From: JAXLXE01 sp046328115
GTDB lineage: Bacteria > Chloroflexota > UBA6077 > JACCZL01
Direction: 5' to 3'
NCBI GenBank assembly: GCA_046328115.1
Contig: JAXLXE010000002.1
Coordinates: 744,001-808,000, forward strand
DNA length: 64,000 bases
The notes under the pieces are model-generated. The model searched no databases and was not told where the DNA came from. It saw only the letters and a program-made list of their open reading frames with translations. The translations under genes and the position numbers were made by a program. Numbering within the stretch: the first letter of the stretch is position 1; the number at the start of each line of letters is the position of its first letter. Shown in pieces: positions 7,990-15,846 of this stretch.

Positions 7990-8931
7990 ATGGTCGACAC
8001 CACCGGCTCGATCGCTCGTCCGAGCGCCCCAACGTCACCGCCGTTGGGGCGCTCGGACTCAACCTGGCTAGAGCGAAACGCCCATCTTGTCATGCCCCTG
8101 CCGGCCGTGCTCGGTGTGGTCGGCATGCTGGCGTTCCCGCTCGTGTACACGCTGTATATGTCGTTCCAGGATTGGACGATCTCGAGCGCCGACCCGCCCG
8201 TCTTCATTGGCGTTGACAATTACGTCAAGCTCTTCACGGCTGATCCGCGCTTCCTCAACTCCATCTGGGTCACGTTCTACTACACCATATTTGGCGTGAC
8301 GGTGCAGACCTTGCTCGGCGTCACCATGGCCCTGCTGTTCAACCGCCAGTTCTGGGGGCGGGGCGTGCTGAGAGCGCTCGCCATCCTGCCCATGGTTGCC
8401 ACGCCGGTGGCCATCTCGCTGATTTTCGTCATGATGTACCACCCGCAGCTCGGCATCTTGAATTTCCTGCTGAAACAGATCGGCATGCCGCCGTGGACCT
8501 GGACCTACGCCTCCAGCACCGCGATCCCGGCACTGGTGATTGTGGACACTTGGCAGTGGACCCCGTTGATCATGCTGATCTGTCTGGCTGGCCTGGCGGC
8601 GCTACCGCACGATCCGTACGAGTCGGCCATGATCGACGGGGCCAGCAGGACGCAGATGCTCTGGTACATCACCCTTCCGCTCATCCGGCCATCGATCATC
8701 ACCGCGGTCTTGTTCCGATTGATCGATTCGCTGAAATCGTTCGACGTCATCTTCGTGATGACGCAGGGCGGGCCGGGCACGGCCTCTGACACCATCAATC
8801 TGTACCTGTTCAACACCGCGTTCTCGTACTTCCGCATGGGGCAGGCCTCGGCCATGGTGGTGGTGTTTTTCACCATGATCCTGGGAATCGCCATGGTGGT
8901 AGCCCGCATCAGGAGGGCTACGTGGACCTGA
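7990..8931 (+). CDS. ABC transporter permease, MalF/UgpA type
   Basis: 313 residues, six predicted transmembrane helices beginning at VMPLPAVLGVVGMLAFPLVYTLY. The cytoplasmic EAA loop that contacts the ATPase is YESAMIDGASRTQMLWYITLPLIRP in pattern (ESAxxDGAS...LPLIRP). Family members form a heterodimeric sugar channel with a MalG-type partner, here the next gene, which it overlaps by 10 bases. ATG at 7990 is chosen; a TTG 12 bases upstream is possible. No ATPase gene follows. Confidence 0.88.
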   Translation: MVDTTGSIARPSAPTSPPLGRSDSTWLERNAHLVMPLPAVLGVVGMLAFPLVYTLYMSFQDWTISSADPPVFIGVDNYVKLFTADPRFLNSIWVTFYYTIFGVTVQTLLGVTMALLFNRQFWGRGVLRALAILPMVATPVAISLIFVMMYHPQLGILNFLLKQIGMPPWTWTYASSTAIPALVIVDTWQWTPLIMLICLAGLAALPHDPYESAMIDGASRTQMLWYITLPLIRPSIITAVLFRLIDSLKSFDVIFVMTQGGPGTASDTINLYLFNTAFSYFRMGQASAMVVVFFTMILGIAMVVARIRRATWT

Positions 8932-9758
8932 GCCCGATCAAGCTGCGGCGTTCCGTGGAGGAGGTCGGCTTCTTCCTGCTGGTGCTCTTCTTCATGATCC
9001 CCATGATGTTCGTCTTCTACTGGATGATCTCCATCTCATTCCGGACGAACGTAGAAGCGACGGCCCCCATCCTCGTGCCCACGAACCCCACCCTGGACGG
9101 GTACCGCTACGTGTTCAACAACCCCAGCAACCCGTTTCTCAAGTACGTGGTCAACAGCAGCATCGTCGCGGCGGGCTGCACCGTCGTTGGCATGATCCTG
9201 GGCGTTCCCGCGGCCTTCAGCATCGCCCGCTGGCGACAGAGTGGCCTGGCACTGGGGATCCTTCTCGCCCGCATCACACCCGGACTCAGCTTCCTGGTGC
9301 CATGGTTCATCACGTTCCGCTATTTCGGGCTTATCGACACCCACCTGGCGCTCATCATCAGCCACCTCGTGGTGGGCCTGCCGATCGTCGTGTGGGTCAT
9401 GATTGGCTTCTTCGAGGATGTTCCGCGCGATCTCGAGGACGCGGCCCTGATCGATGGCTGCTCGATCTACGGGGTGCTGTGGCGCATATCGATCCCGCTG
9501 GTGAAGCCTGGCCTGGTGGCTACTGCCATCCTGAGCGTGATCTTCTCCTGGAACAACTTCGCGTTCTCAGTGATCCTGGCCGGGCCGGCTACGCGGACCC
9601 TTCCCGTGGCGGTGTTCAATTTGATGAGCTTCGAACAGTTCAACTGGGGGCCGCTGGCCGCGGCCGCCACCATGATCACGCTGCCGGTCCTGGTGATGGC
9701 GCTCATCATGCAGCGCCACATCGTCACCGGCCTAACGTTCGGAGCGGTCAAGCAGTAG
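8922..9758 (+). CDS. ABC transporter permease, MalG/UgpE type
   Basis: 278 residues, six membrane segments, MalG-type. The EAA loop reads DLEDAALIDGCSIYGVLWRI followed by PLVKPGL, and the C-terminus ends in TFGAVKQ, as is common in this subfamily. The GTG start is fixed by AGGAGG (8911-8916) with a 5-nt spacer, lying inside the end of the upstream permease, so the two are translationally coupled. It completes the membrane channel of the importer served by the lipoprotein at 6493. Confidence 0.9.
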   Translation: MDLSPIKLRRSVEEVGFFLLVLFFMIPMMFVFYWMISISFRTNVEATAPILVPTNPTLDGYRYVFNNPSNPFLKYVVNSSIVAAGCTVVGMILGVPAAFSIARWRQSGLALGILLARITPGLSFLVPWFITFRYFGLIDTHLALIISHLVVGLPIVVWVMIGFFEDVPRDLEDAALIDGCSIYGVLWRISIPLVKPGLVATAILSVIFSWNNFAFSVILAGPATRTLPVAVFNLMSFEQFNWGPLAAAATMITLPVLVMALIMQRHIVTGLTFGAVKQ

Positions 9759-9888
9759 CCCACCGGCGCGGGCAGTGCGCCGCGCGCAGTCATCTGGAAA
9801 CGCTCCTGCTGCGAGGTCTCGTCCCGCGAGGATCGCCCGCAGCGTTTACCCGGTCGGTATCGTCAATGGATCAGGCTGGGAGTCGAGC

Positions 9889-10266
9889 ATGGACCTGAAC
9901 GACGTCTCGCGCTGGTTTAGCGCCATGGGTATCCACCCCGTGATCGGAGGCGCGCTTGTCGGAGCGTTGGCCGTACTCCTGTTTCGGTTCGGCCGTGGCG
10001 GCCCCCTCATCCAGGTGGCAGCTTCGACGCCTCCGGCGTGGTCAGAGTCAGCGTCCACGTCACCGGGACAACACTCCTCCCTCAAGATCACCCACAACGG
10101 TGCGACCACCGAGCTTCCGCCCGATACGTCCGCTCAAATCAGCCAATTGATCCGCGACAAGAAGAACATAGACGCGATCAAGCTCATTCGGCAGCACACC
10201 GGACTGCAGCTAAAGGACGCCAAGGACCTGGCGGACAGCCTGGAGACCGCCTGGCGCGGACGCTGA
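9889..10266 (+). CDS. Membrane-anchored protein with ribosomal L7/L12 C-terminal-like domain
   Basis: 125 residues. GGGAG six bases before the ATG at 9889 sets the start. One hydrophobic helix (GGALVGALAVLLFRFG, about 15-32) is followed by a polar linker and then ISQLIRDKKNIDAIKLIR and GLQLKDAKDLADSLE, which match the helix-turn-helix surface of the bL12 C-terminal domain (IxxVRxxTGLGLKEAKxLV). In ribosomal L12 this domain recruits translation GTPases. In small anchored proteins of this kind the partner is unknown. It sits between the importer and the dehydratase gene without obvious functional link. Confidence 0.75.
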   Translation: MDLNDVSRWFSAMGIHPVIGGALVGALAVLLFRFGRGGPLIQVAASTPPAWSESASTSPGQHSSLKITHNGATTELPPDTSAQISQLIRDKKNIDAIKLIRQHTGLQLKDAKDLADSLETAWRGR

Positions 10267-10329
10267 CCGTGAGCCCGAGACGCGCATCGCCCGACCCTGC
10301 TACGCTACGGCGCACGGGAGGCGAACAGC

Positions 10330-11478
10330 GTGAAAGTTACCGACGTCAAGACCTTTCTGGTCCACCCGGGCCGCGGCAAGAACTGGCTCTTCGTCAAAGT
10401 AGAGACGGACGAGGGCATCCACGGCTGGGGTGAGGCCTACACCCAGGCAGACCGCGACCGCTCCATCGAGGTGATGATCCACGAGATGGCGGAGCACCTG
10501 AAGGGGCGCGATCCCTTCGCCATCAAGCACTTCACGAATGTGATGTACCTGGACTTCGCCGGCAAGCGTGGCTCCATGGAGGTGTACTGCGCGATCAGCG
10601 GCATCGAGCACGCTCTGTGGGACATCTGCGGCAAGAAGCTGGGTGCGCCGGTCTACAACCTGCTGGGCGGACCCTGCCGCGACAAGATCCGCGTGTACGC
10701 CAACGGGTGGGGAGACGGGGAGAAGGACCCGCACGCGCTGGCCGCGAAGGCCAAGGAGCTAGTCGCGCGGGGGTTCACCGCGATGAAGTGGGACCCGTTC
10801 CCAAATCCCTGGCGGGTACACATCGACCGTGCGCAGGAAGACGCCGCGATCGAGAACGTGCGCGTGGTGCGCGAGGCGGTGGGGCCGGACATCGACTTGC
10901 TGATCGAGGTGCACCGAAGGCTGGCGCCGACAAACGCGATCCGCGTGGCCAAGGCGATCGAGCAGTACCGGCCCTACTGGTTCGAGGAGCCTTGCTCTGC
11001 GCAGAACCTGCAGGCCATCGCTGAGGTGCGGCGCGCGACGACCATCCCGATCGTCACAGGCGAGGAGCTGTACACGAAGTCTGACTTCCGCGAGGTCTTC
11101 GAGCAGCGAGCGGCGGACATCCTGAACCCGGACGTCTGCAACGTGGGCGGCATCCTGGAGCTCAAGGAAATCGGTGCCATGGCCGAACCTTCGTTCGTGG
11201 CGATGTCGCCCCACAACTACAACAGCACCACCATCGGCCTGGCGGCGACCGTGCAGGTCTCCGCGACGATGCCGAACTTCATCATCACCGAATACTTCGT
11301 GAACTTCGAGGAGATCGGCAAAGAGGTGGCCCGACCGGCGCTGCTTGCGGAGAACGGGTACATCAAGCTGCCGACGACGCCGGGGCTGGGGATGGATCTG
11401 GACGAGGACGCGCTGCGGGCGCGGGCGTACAAGCACTTCCCCCATCGGAGAATTCGCCAGTACAGCGACGAGCCGTAA
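10330..11478 (+). CDS. Enolase-superfamily sugar-acid dehydratase (mandelate racemase/galactonate dehydratase-like)
   Basis: 382 residues with the two-domain superfamily layout: N-terminal capping domain (TDVKTFLVHPG, GWGEAYTQ) and TIM barrel. Likely Mg ligands are Glu193 in LIEVH, Glu219 in WFEEP and Glu245 in TGEE. His195 and His295 (SPHNYN) sit where acid-sugar dehydratases such as D-galactonate dehydratase have catalytic His residues. The lysine of FTAMKWDPF is the usual second-strand position. The reaction would be syn or anti dehydration of an aldonic acid to a 2-keto-3-deoxy acid; which sugar acid is not determinable. The GTG start has GGGAGG 8 bases upstream. The next gene begins 24 bases downstream, so they are probably co-transcribed, and the importer upstream may supply the substrate. 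Confidence 0.88.
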   Translation: MKVTDVKTFLVHPGRGKNWLFVKVETDEGIHGWGEAYTQADRDRSIEVMIHEMAEHLKGRDPFAIKHFTNVMYLDFAGKRGSMEVYCAISGIEHALWDICGKKLGAPVYNLLGGPCRDKIRVYANGWGDGEKDPHALAAKAKELVARGFTAMKWDPFPNPWRVHIDRAQEDAAIENVRVVREAVGPDIDLLIEVHRRLAPTNAIRVAKAIEQYRPYWFEEPCSAQNLQAIAEVRRATTIPIVTGEELYTKSDFREVFEQRAADILNPDVCNVGGILELKEIGAMAEPSFVAMSPHNYNSTTIGLAATVQVSATMPNFIITEYFVNFEEIGKEVARPALLAENGYIKLPTTPGLGMDLDEDALRARAYKHFPHRRIRQYSDEP

Positions 11479-11502
11479 GGCTCGTCAGGGAACGGGAGCA
11501 AT

Positions 11503-12603
11503 ATGGGCTGGCCACCGGATCCGCGCGCGGTTGGCGCGCACGTCTCCACACTGGACACGCCGTGTCTGGTGCTGGACCTGGACGCGGCAGAGCGCAATCT
11601 GGACCGGATGGCCAGCCTGTTCAAGGACTCGCGGGTGCGGGTCCGCCCCCACACCAAGACCCACAAGGTGCCGCAACTGGCCCTGGCGCAGATGGAGCGG
11701 GGCGCCATCGGCGTCTGCTGCGCTAAGCTGGGCGAGGCTGAGGTGATGGCGGCGGGCGGCGTTCCGGAGATCCTGCTCACCACGGAGGTGGTGGGCGACC
11801 ACAAGATCAGGCGGCTGTTGGGCGTTGCCCAGCAGTCCCACGTGACGGTGGTGGTGGACGATGCCGCCGCGGCCGAGCGGCTGGCGGATGCTGCTACGCA
11901 GGCGGGCCTGACGCTTGACTGCCTGGTGGACGTGAACGTTGGCCAGAACCGCACTGGGACTGAGCCAGGAGAGCCGGCCCTAGCGCTAGCTCAACGGGTG
12001 GAGCGCCTGGCCGGGCTGCGGCTCTGCGGCTTGCAGGGCTACGAGGGTCACCTCCAGCACATCAACGACCGCGACGAGCGGCGGGCGGCAAATCAGCGCT
12101 CCATGAAGCTGCTCTCCGACACGGCCGAGCTCCTGGCGGAGCACGGGCTGAGCACGGACGTGGTGAGCACGGCGGGAACGGGCACCGGAGTGTTCGCGGC
12201 GGAGTGGGACCGCGTAACGGAGATCCAGCCAGGCTCGTACGTGGTGATGGACTCCAGCTACATCGCCGTGGAGGGGCTGGGGTTTGAGTCCGCGCTGTCC
12301 GTGAGGGCCACCGCGCTGAGCTGTCGCGGGCAGGACGTGATCGTGGACGCGGGCTACAAGTGCCTGACCACGGACGGCGGAAACCCGGCCCCGCGGGGTG
12401 TGGACGCGACGTACGCACCGGCCGGCGACGAGCACGGGCGCGTCACGTTTCGCTCAGGCGCGTTGCCCACGCGCGGGGATACGCTGGAGCTGATCCCCAG
12501 CCACTGTGACACCACGATCAACCTGTATGACGTGTATTACGTCACGCGGGGAGGCTACGTGGTGGCGGTGTGGCCGATTGCGGCGCGGGGGCGCAGCCAG
12601 TAG
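11503..12603 (+). CDS. PLP-dependent D-threonine aldolase / D-serine dehydratase-like enzyme (alanine racemase fold)
   Basis: 366 residues. The N-terminal alanine-racemase-type barrel contains RPHTKTHK, where Lys52 should form the Schiff base with PLP. GYEGHLQ and STAGTGTG supply phosphate-binding loops. The C-terminal beta domain ends with IPSHCDTTIN: His334 and, two residues on, Asp336 match the His-x-Asp metal site of D-threonine aldolases, with a Cys between. The family cleaves D-3-hydroxy-amino acids or eliminates ammonia from D-serine. With the dehydratase upstream it could also act as an aldolase on a hydroxy acid-derived product, which is inference. GGGAG is placed 7 bases before the ATG. 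Confidence 0.85.
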   Translation: MGWPPDPRAVGAHVSTLDTPCLVLDLDAAERNLDRMASLFKDSRVRVRPHTKTHKVPQLALAQMERGAIGVCCAKLGEAEVMAAGGVPEILLTTEVVGDHKIRRLLGVAQQSHVTVVVDDAAAAERLADAATQAGLTLDCLVDVNVGQNRTGTEPGEPALALAQRVERLAGLRLCGLQGYEGHLQHINDRDERRAANQRSMKLLSDTAELLAEHGLSTDVVSTAGTGTGVFAAEWDRVTEIQPGSYVVMDSSYIAVEGLGFESALSVRATALSCRGQDVIVDAGYKCLTTDGGNPAPRGVDATYAPAGDEHGRVTFRSGALPTRGDTLELIPSHCDTTINLYDVYYVTRGGYVVAVWPIAARGRSQ

Positions 12604-12623
12604 CAGCTCAGACCTGTAAGAAA

Positions 12624-12644
12624 GGGGGAGGCTGTGCCTCCCCC
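12624..12644. terminator. Convergent terminator hairpin
   Basis: A perfect 9-bp stem (GGGGGAGGC / GCCTCCCCC) with a TGT loop separates the converging aldolase-like and DUF1501 genes. It is flanked by a direct repeat of CAGACCTG (12609-12616 and 12645-12652). There is no T tract, so it may act in both directions by structure alone. Confidence 0.65.
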
Positions 12645-12657
12645 CAGACCTGCCGGC

Positions 12658-14103
12658 CTAGTGCCTGCTAGGCGGCTTCTGGTTGACGGGCCCGGTGGGT
12701 GTTGGGCCGGGCACCGCGATGCGGCCCGGCATCTGGTCGGGCGTGCCGCCCACGGCGGCGCCGGTGCGTGACGGGGCGCTAGGGTTCGGTGGCGGACGGA
12801 AGAACGGAAGCTTCGTGTACGCGCTCTCCAGGATGCCGCTGGATGGAACGCCCAGCCAGTCCTCCAGGATGGTGGCGTAGACCTGGCGGAAGTCCACCGT
12901 TCGCTGGATGTCGCCGCCGCTGAGGGCGCTGGCCTGGAGGCTGGGATAGGTGCTGTACAGCCCGCCGGCGACGTTTCCGCCGATCACGAACATGGGGGCG
13001 GCCAGGCCGTGGTCGGTCCCGGCGGCCGTGCCGGTGCCGTTCTGCGCGAGGCGGCGGCCGAACTCGCTGAAGGTCATCAGCGTGACCTGGTTCGCCTTGC
13101 CGATGTTCTCAATGTCCGCGAAGAACGCATCTACGGTCTGGTCGAGCGTGTTCATGAGGTTGCCGTGTGAAGTGAGCTGGCCGGTATGGGTGTCGAACCC
13201 ACCGAGCGAGCAGTAGTAGACCGCGGTGTTGGTGCTGTTCGAGCCAATGAGCTGCGCGATCATCTTGAGGCTATTGCCCAGGCCGCTGGTACCGTAGTTG
13301 CCGATGGGGGTGTATTTGGTGGCGGCCGCGGCGACGATGTCAGAATCGTCCAGCGCGGTGCGAATGGACTTGCGGAGGAACTCCGCCTCGGCGTGGCCGT
13401 CCGTCTGGGCCAGCGCGGTGCGAAGCGTAGCGATCTCAGACGTTCGCTGGGTGTTCGTAGGGCTGGTACTGGTGTTGACGCTGGTGTAGCGGAAGCTGGA
13501 GATGCTGGCCACGGCGGGCACCAGCGCCATCTCCGTCCAGAACGTGCCGGCGGAGGTTGAGCTGCCGGCGGTGATCGCTTCCAGATTGTCCAGGCTGCAG
13601 CTACAGGATGCGATCCGCTGCTCGATGTAGCGCCCAACCCAGCCGCTTGCCTCGAACCGGGTGGGGACGGCGGACTCCCAGATGTCCGTCCCGCGGAAGT
13701 GCGAGCGCGTGGCGTTTGGATATCCCACACCCTGGACAACGCCGACCTGGCCGCGATCCCAGCGGGTCTTGAGCCGCGAGAGGTTGGGGTGAAGCCCAAC
13801 GTAGCTGCTGAGCTGGAGCACCTGGTTGGCAGGAATGGCCAGATCCGGGCGAACGGTGGCGTCGTAGTACCGCGCGTCGCCGTACGGTATGACGGTGTTG
13901 ATGCCGTCGTTGCCACCGCCGAGCTGGAGCAGGACGAGGATGCGGCCGTTGGGGGTGGACGCCTCAACGGGCTTCGGCCGGAGCGGGTTCTCTGGATCGA
14001 GCAGGGACGCGGTGGCCGCGATGAAGGACGGCACTGCCCAACCAGTGGAAATCAGGGTTGCGCCAGTCTCGAGGAACCTGCGTCTGGTGATGAGGTGTGC
14101 CAC
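12658..14103 (-). CDS. DUF1501 protein, Tat-exported
   Basis: 481 residues. The start MAHLITRRRFLETGA is a twin-arginine signal (RRxFL). The body shows DUF1501 hallmarks: LVLLQLGGGNDGINTVIPYG near residue 60, a GGFDTHTGQL block in the second half, and TFSEFGRR followed by GTDHG. The Asp/His/Glu arrangement recalls the alkaline-phosphatase/sulfatase fold, and some authors treat the family as sulfatase-like, but no substrate is known. The GTG start is preceded by AAGGAG at 6 bases. It lies 21 bases after DUF1800 and is clearly in one operon with it. A Pro-rich tail (about 445-481) is outside the domain. Confidence 0.88.
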   Translation of the reverse strand: MAHLITRRRFLETGATLISTGWAVPSFIAATASLLDPENPLRPKPVEASTPNGRILVLLQLGGGNDGINTVIPYGDARYYDATVRPDLAIPANQVLQLSSYVGLHPNLSRLKTRWDRGQVGVVQGVGYPNATRSHFRGTDIWESAVPTRFEASGWVGRYIEQRIASCSCSLDNLEAITAGSSTSAGTFWTEMALVPAVASISSFRYTSVNTSTSPTNTQRTSEIATLRTALAQTDGHAEAEFLRKSIRTALDDSDIVAAAATKYTPIGNYGTSGLGNSLKMIAQLIGSNSTNTAVYYCSLGGFDTHTGQLTSHGNLMNTLDQTVDAFFADIENIGKANQVTLMTFSEFGRRLAQNGTGTAAGTDHGLAAPMFVIGGNVAGGLYSTYPSLQASALSGGDIQRTVDFRQVYATILEDWLGVPSSGILESAYTKLPFFRPPPNPSAPSRTGAAVGGTPDQMPGRIAVPGPTPTGPVNQKPPSRH

Positions 14104-14124
14104 GTGAAGCTCCTTGAACTAGCG

Positions 14125-15573
14125 TCAGGCTAGTTGATAGGCGGGCAGCGCCATGATCATGTTGAAGAGACCGCGGACCTGCTGATCGGCGGTAGTCTGG
14201 TTGGTGGTGCTGATGCCGTTTGCGTACGTGATGAGGGCGTCGCGCGTGGTGGACGGCACGCTGGACGGTCCGTCAAGCAACAAGCTCAGGACGGCATCCA
14301 CCCGCTGTGCGCCCGTTGGCGAGGCAGGGACGAGCGAGGCGAGAAGCTGGGGCACGGTCTGGGCACCGCCAGCCTCGGTGGCGGCGGCGTTGCCGGTGCT
14401 GTTGATGATCTTGGCGTTGCCATTGCACCGCTGGAGCATGGTGGTGTCGTTCACCCACAGGCGGCCGTAGGGCCAGCCCGAAACGTCCGGCGGCACGAAG
14501 AGCTGCTGGCCCGCCGCCTGGAGGTTGGACAGCACGTTGTTGCTCCCGCTGGCCGGCACACGTTCCGTGTTGAGCTGACGGAAGGCCGCGACGGCAAGCT
14601 CAACGGGCGAGCGAACGAGCGCGCGGTAAGCGAGGTTGGATGAGAATTCGTTTGACTTGAGGATGGCCGAGACGAGCGGGCCGACGGCGTAGCCGGCACC
14701 GGAGAAGATGTCTGCGAATTGGTTGACGACCGCATCGTCAGCGGCGTTGTCCGGACTGACGGGATAGGCGAAGTAGCTGAAGATTTTGGCGGCGATGTAG
14801 CGTGCGCAGATGCTGCGGCCGTTTTTCTGCGCCGTCAGCAGGAGACCGATTACGGCGTCACCGGGCGTTCCAGCGGGCTCGATCAGCGTGGCGCCAGAAC
14901 CGACCGGCCCGATCGTGACGCCGCGGACGGTCTTCACCACGGTGCTGTGGTTGCTCTGGTTGAGCGTGAAGGCGTTGTTGGAGACGGTATAGCCCGTGAA
15001 GACCTTAGTGACTTCCTTGATGTCGTTCTCGGTGTAGTTGGGGTTCGAACCGTCCGCCGGGCCAACGCCCAGCATGAACAGCTCCTGGAGCTCGCGGGCG
15101 TAGTTCTCGTTGGGGTTGCTCTTTCGATTGGTGTTCAGGTCCAGCCAGAAAATCATGGCCGGATCCTGCGAGATGGCACGGTTCAGCAGCTCGAAGGAGC
15201 CCATCGCCATGGTCCGAAAGAGCTCATTCTGGTTCTTCATGGACGAGATGGTGATGCCGTCTTTGCCGAACGCGGTGGCAAAGTGGTCGTGCCAGAACAA
15301 GACCATGCGCTCCAGGAGGGGCCGACTGGTGCGAGTGAGTCGCTCCATCCACCACTGAATCAAGGTGGTGAGACTATTGGCGGCGATGGGATCAAGCCGG
15401 TCCACAAACGTGTCCGTGGCCGCGTAGTTCACTAGCTGGTCAACCGCCAGGTTGAACGCGGTGTTTTCGTCCGCATGCAGCGCTATGGCCGCATCGATCT
15501 GGGCCGGCGTCGCACCGAATCCGGCCCGACGATAGAGATGGGCAAATCGAATGCGTCCAGTCAGTTCGGGCAC
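14125..15573 (-). CDS. DUF1800 protein
   Basis: 482 residues from GTG at 15573, chosen because GGAGG (15581-15585) lies 7 bases upstream. A longer frame from 15648 exists but has no ribosome site. Diagnostic DUF1800 phrases are present: HLYRRAGFGATPAQ, ERMVLFWHDHFAT, NENYARELQELFMLGVG and VSGWPYGRLW. The family is almost always paired with DUF1501, as here, and is thought to work outside the cytoplasm, although this copy shows no clear signal peptide. Function is unknown. A hairpin at 15591-15609 sits just upstream of its ribosome site. Confidence 0.88.
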   Translation of the reverse strand: MPELTGRIRFAHLYRRAGFGATPAQIDAAIALHADENTAFNLAVDQLVNYAATDTFVDRLDPIAANSLTTLIQWWMERLTRTSRPLLERMVLFWHDHFATAFGKDGITISSMKNQNELFRTMAMGSFELLNRAISQDPAMIFWLDLNTNRKSNPNENYARELQELFMLGVGPADGSNPNYTENDIKEVTKVFTGYTVSNNAFTLNQSNHSTVVKTVRGVTIGPVGSGATLIEPAGTPGDAVIGLLLTAQKNGRSICARYIAAKIFSYFAYPVSPDNAADDAVVNQFADIFSGAGYAVGPLVSAILKSNEFSSNLAYRALVRSPVELAVAAFRQLNTERVPASGSNNVLSNLQAAGQQLFVPPDVSGWPYGRLWVNDTTMLQRCNGNAKIINSTGNAAATEAGGAQTVPQLLASLVPASPTGAQRVDAVLSLLLDGPSSVPSTTRDALITYANGISTTNQTTADQQVRGLFNMIMALPAYQLA

Positions 15574-15590
15574 GCGCAATCCTCCAGGAC

Positions 15591-15609
15591 GGCTCAGCAA
15601 CCCTGAGCC
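15591..15609 (-). promoter_or_regulatory. Leader hairpin before the DUF1800 ribosome-binding site
   Basis: GGCTCAG / CTGAGCC form a perfect 7-bp stem with a 5-base loop, 6 bases upstream of the Shine-Dalgarno sequence of the DUF1800 gene. A second inverted repeat, GTCCCG-GAA-CGGGAC, lies at 15624-15638. They could affect translation or mark a protein site; no function can be shown. The rest of the 273-bp divergent gap contains TATACT (15734-15729, minus) and TATGAT (15781-15786, plus) as possible -10 boxes. Confidence 0.35.
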
Positions 15610-15846
15610 GCTGTAGTTGGGCCGTCCCGGAACGGGACCGCCGGCCACAGCGTGGTGGCCGTCACGGGCATGCCGCGCCGGAGCACTCCGCCCCGAGCCG
15701 ACTCAACCCGTTGGTGCATCGCCAACCGAGTATAACGAGCAAATCCGCGACAAAGTGCCTGGTTGTCGTAAAGATTCGGTTATGATCCTGCCGCCCCCGG
15801 CGATCTCGGCGCGCCGAGACCACGGAAGGGTTGCCAAGGATCAACA

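Noticed and set aside
8212..8230. TTGACA-like promoter inside the permease gene
   Set aside because: Lies in a conserved coding segment (VDNYVK) and has no gene start after it.
15041..15056. tRNA T-arm-like GGGGTTCGAACC
   Set aside because: Within the conserved DUF1800 coding frame; no cloverleaf can be built around it.
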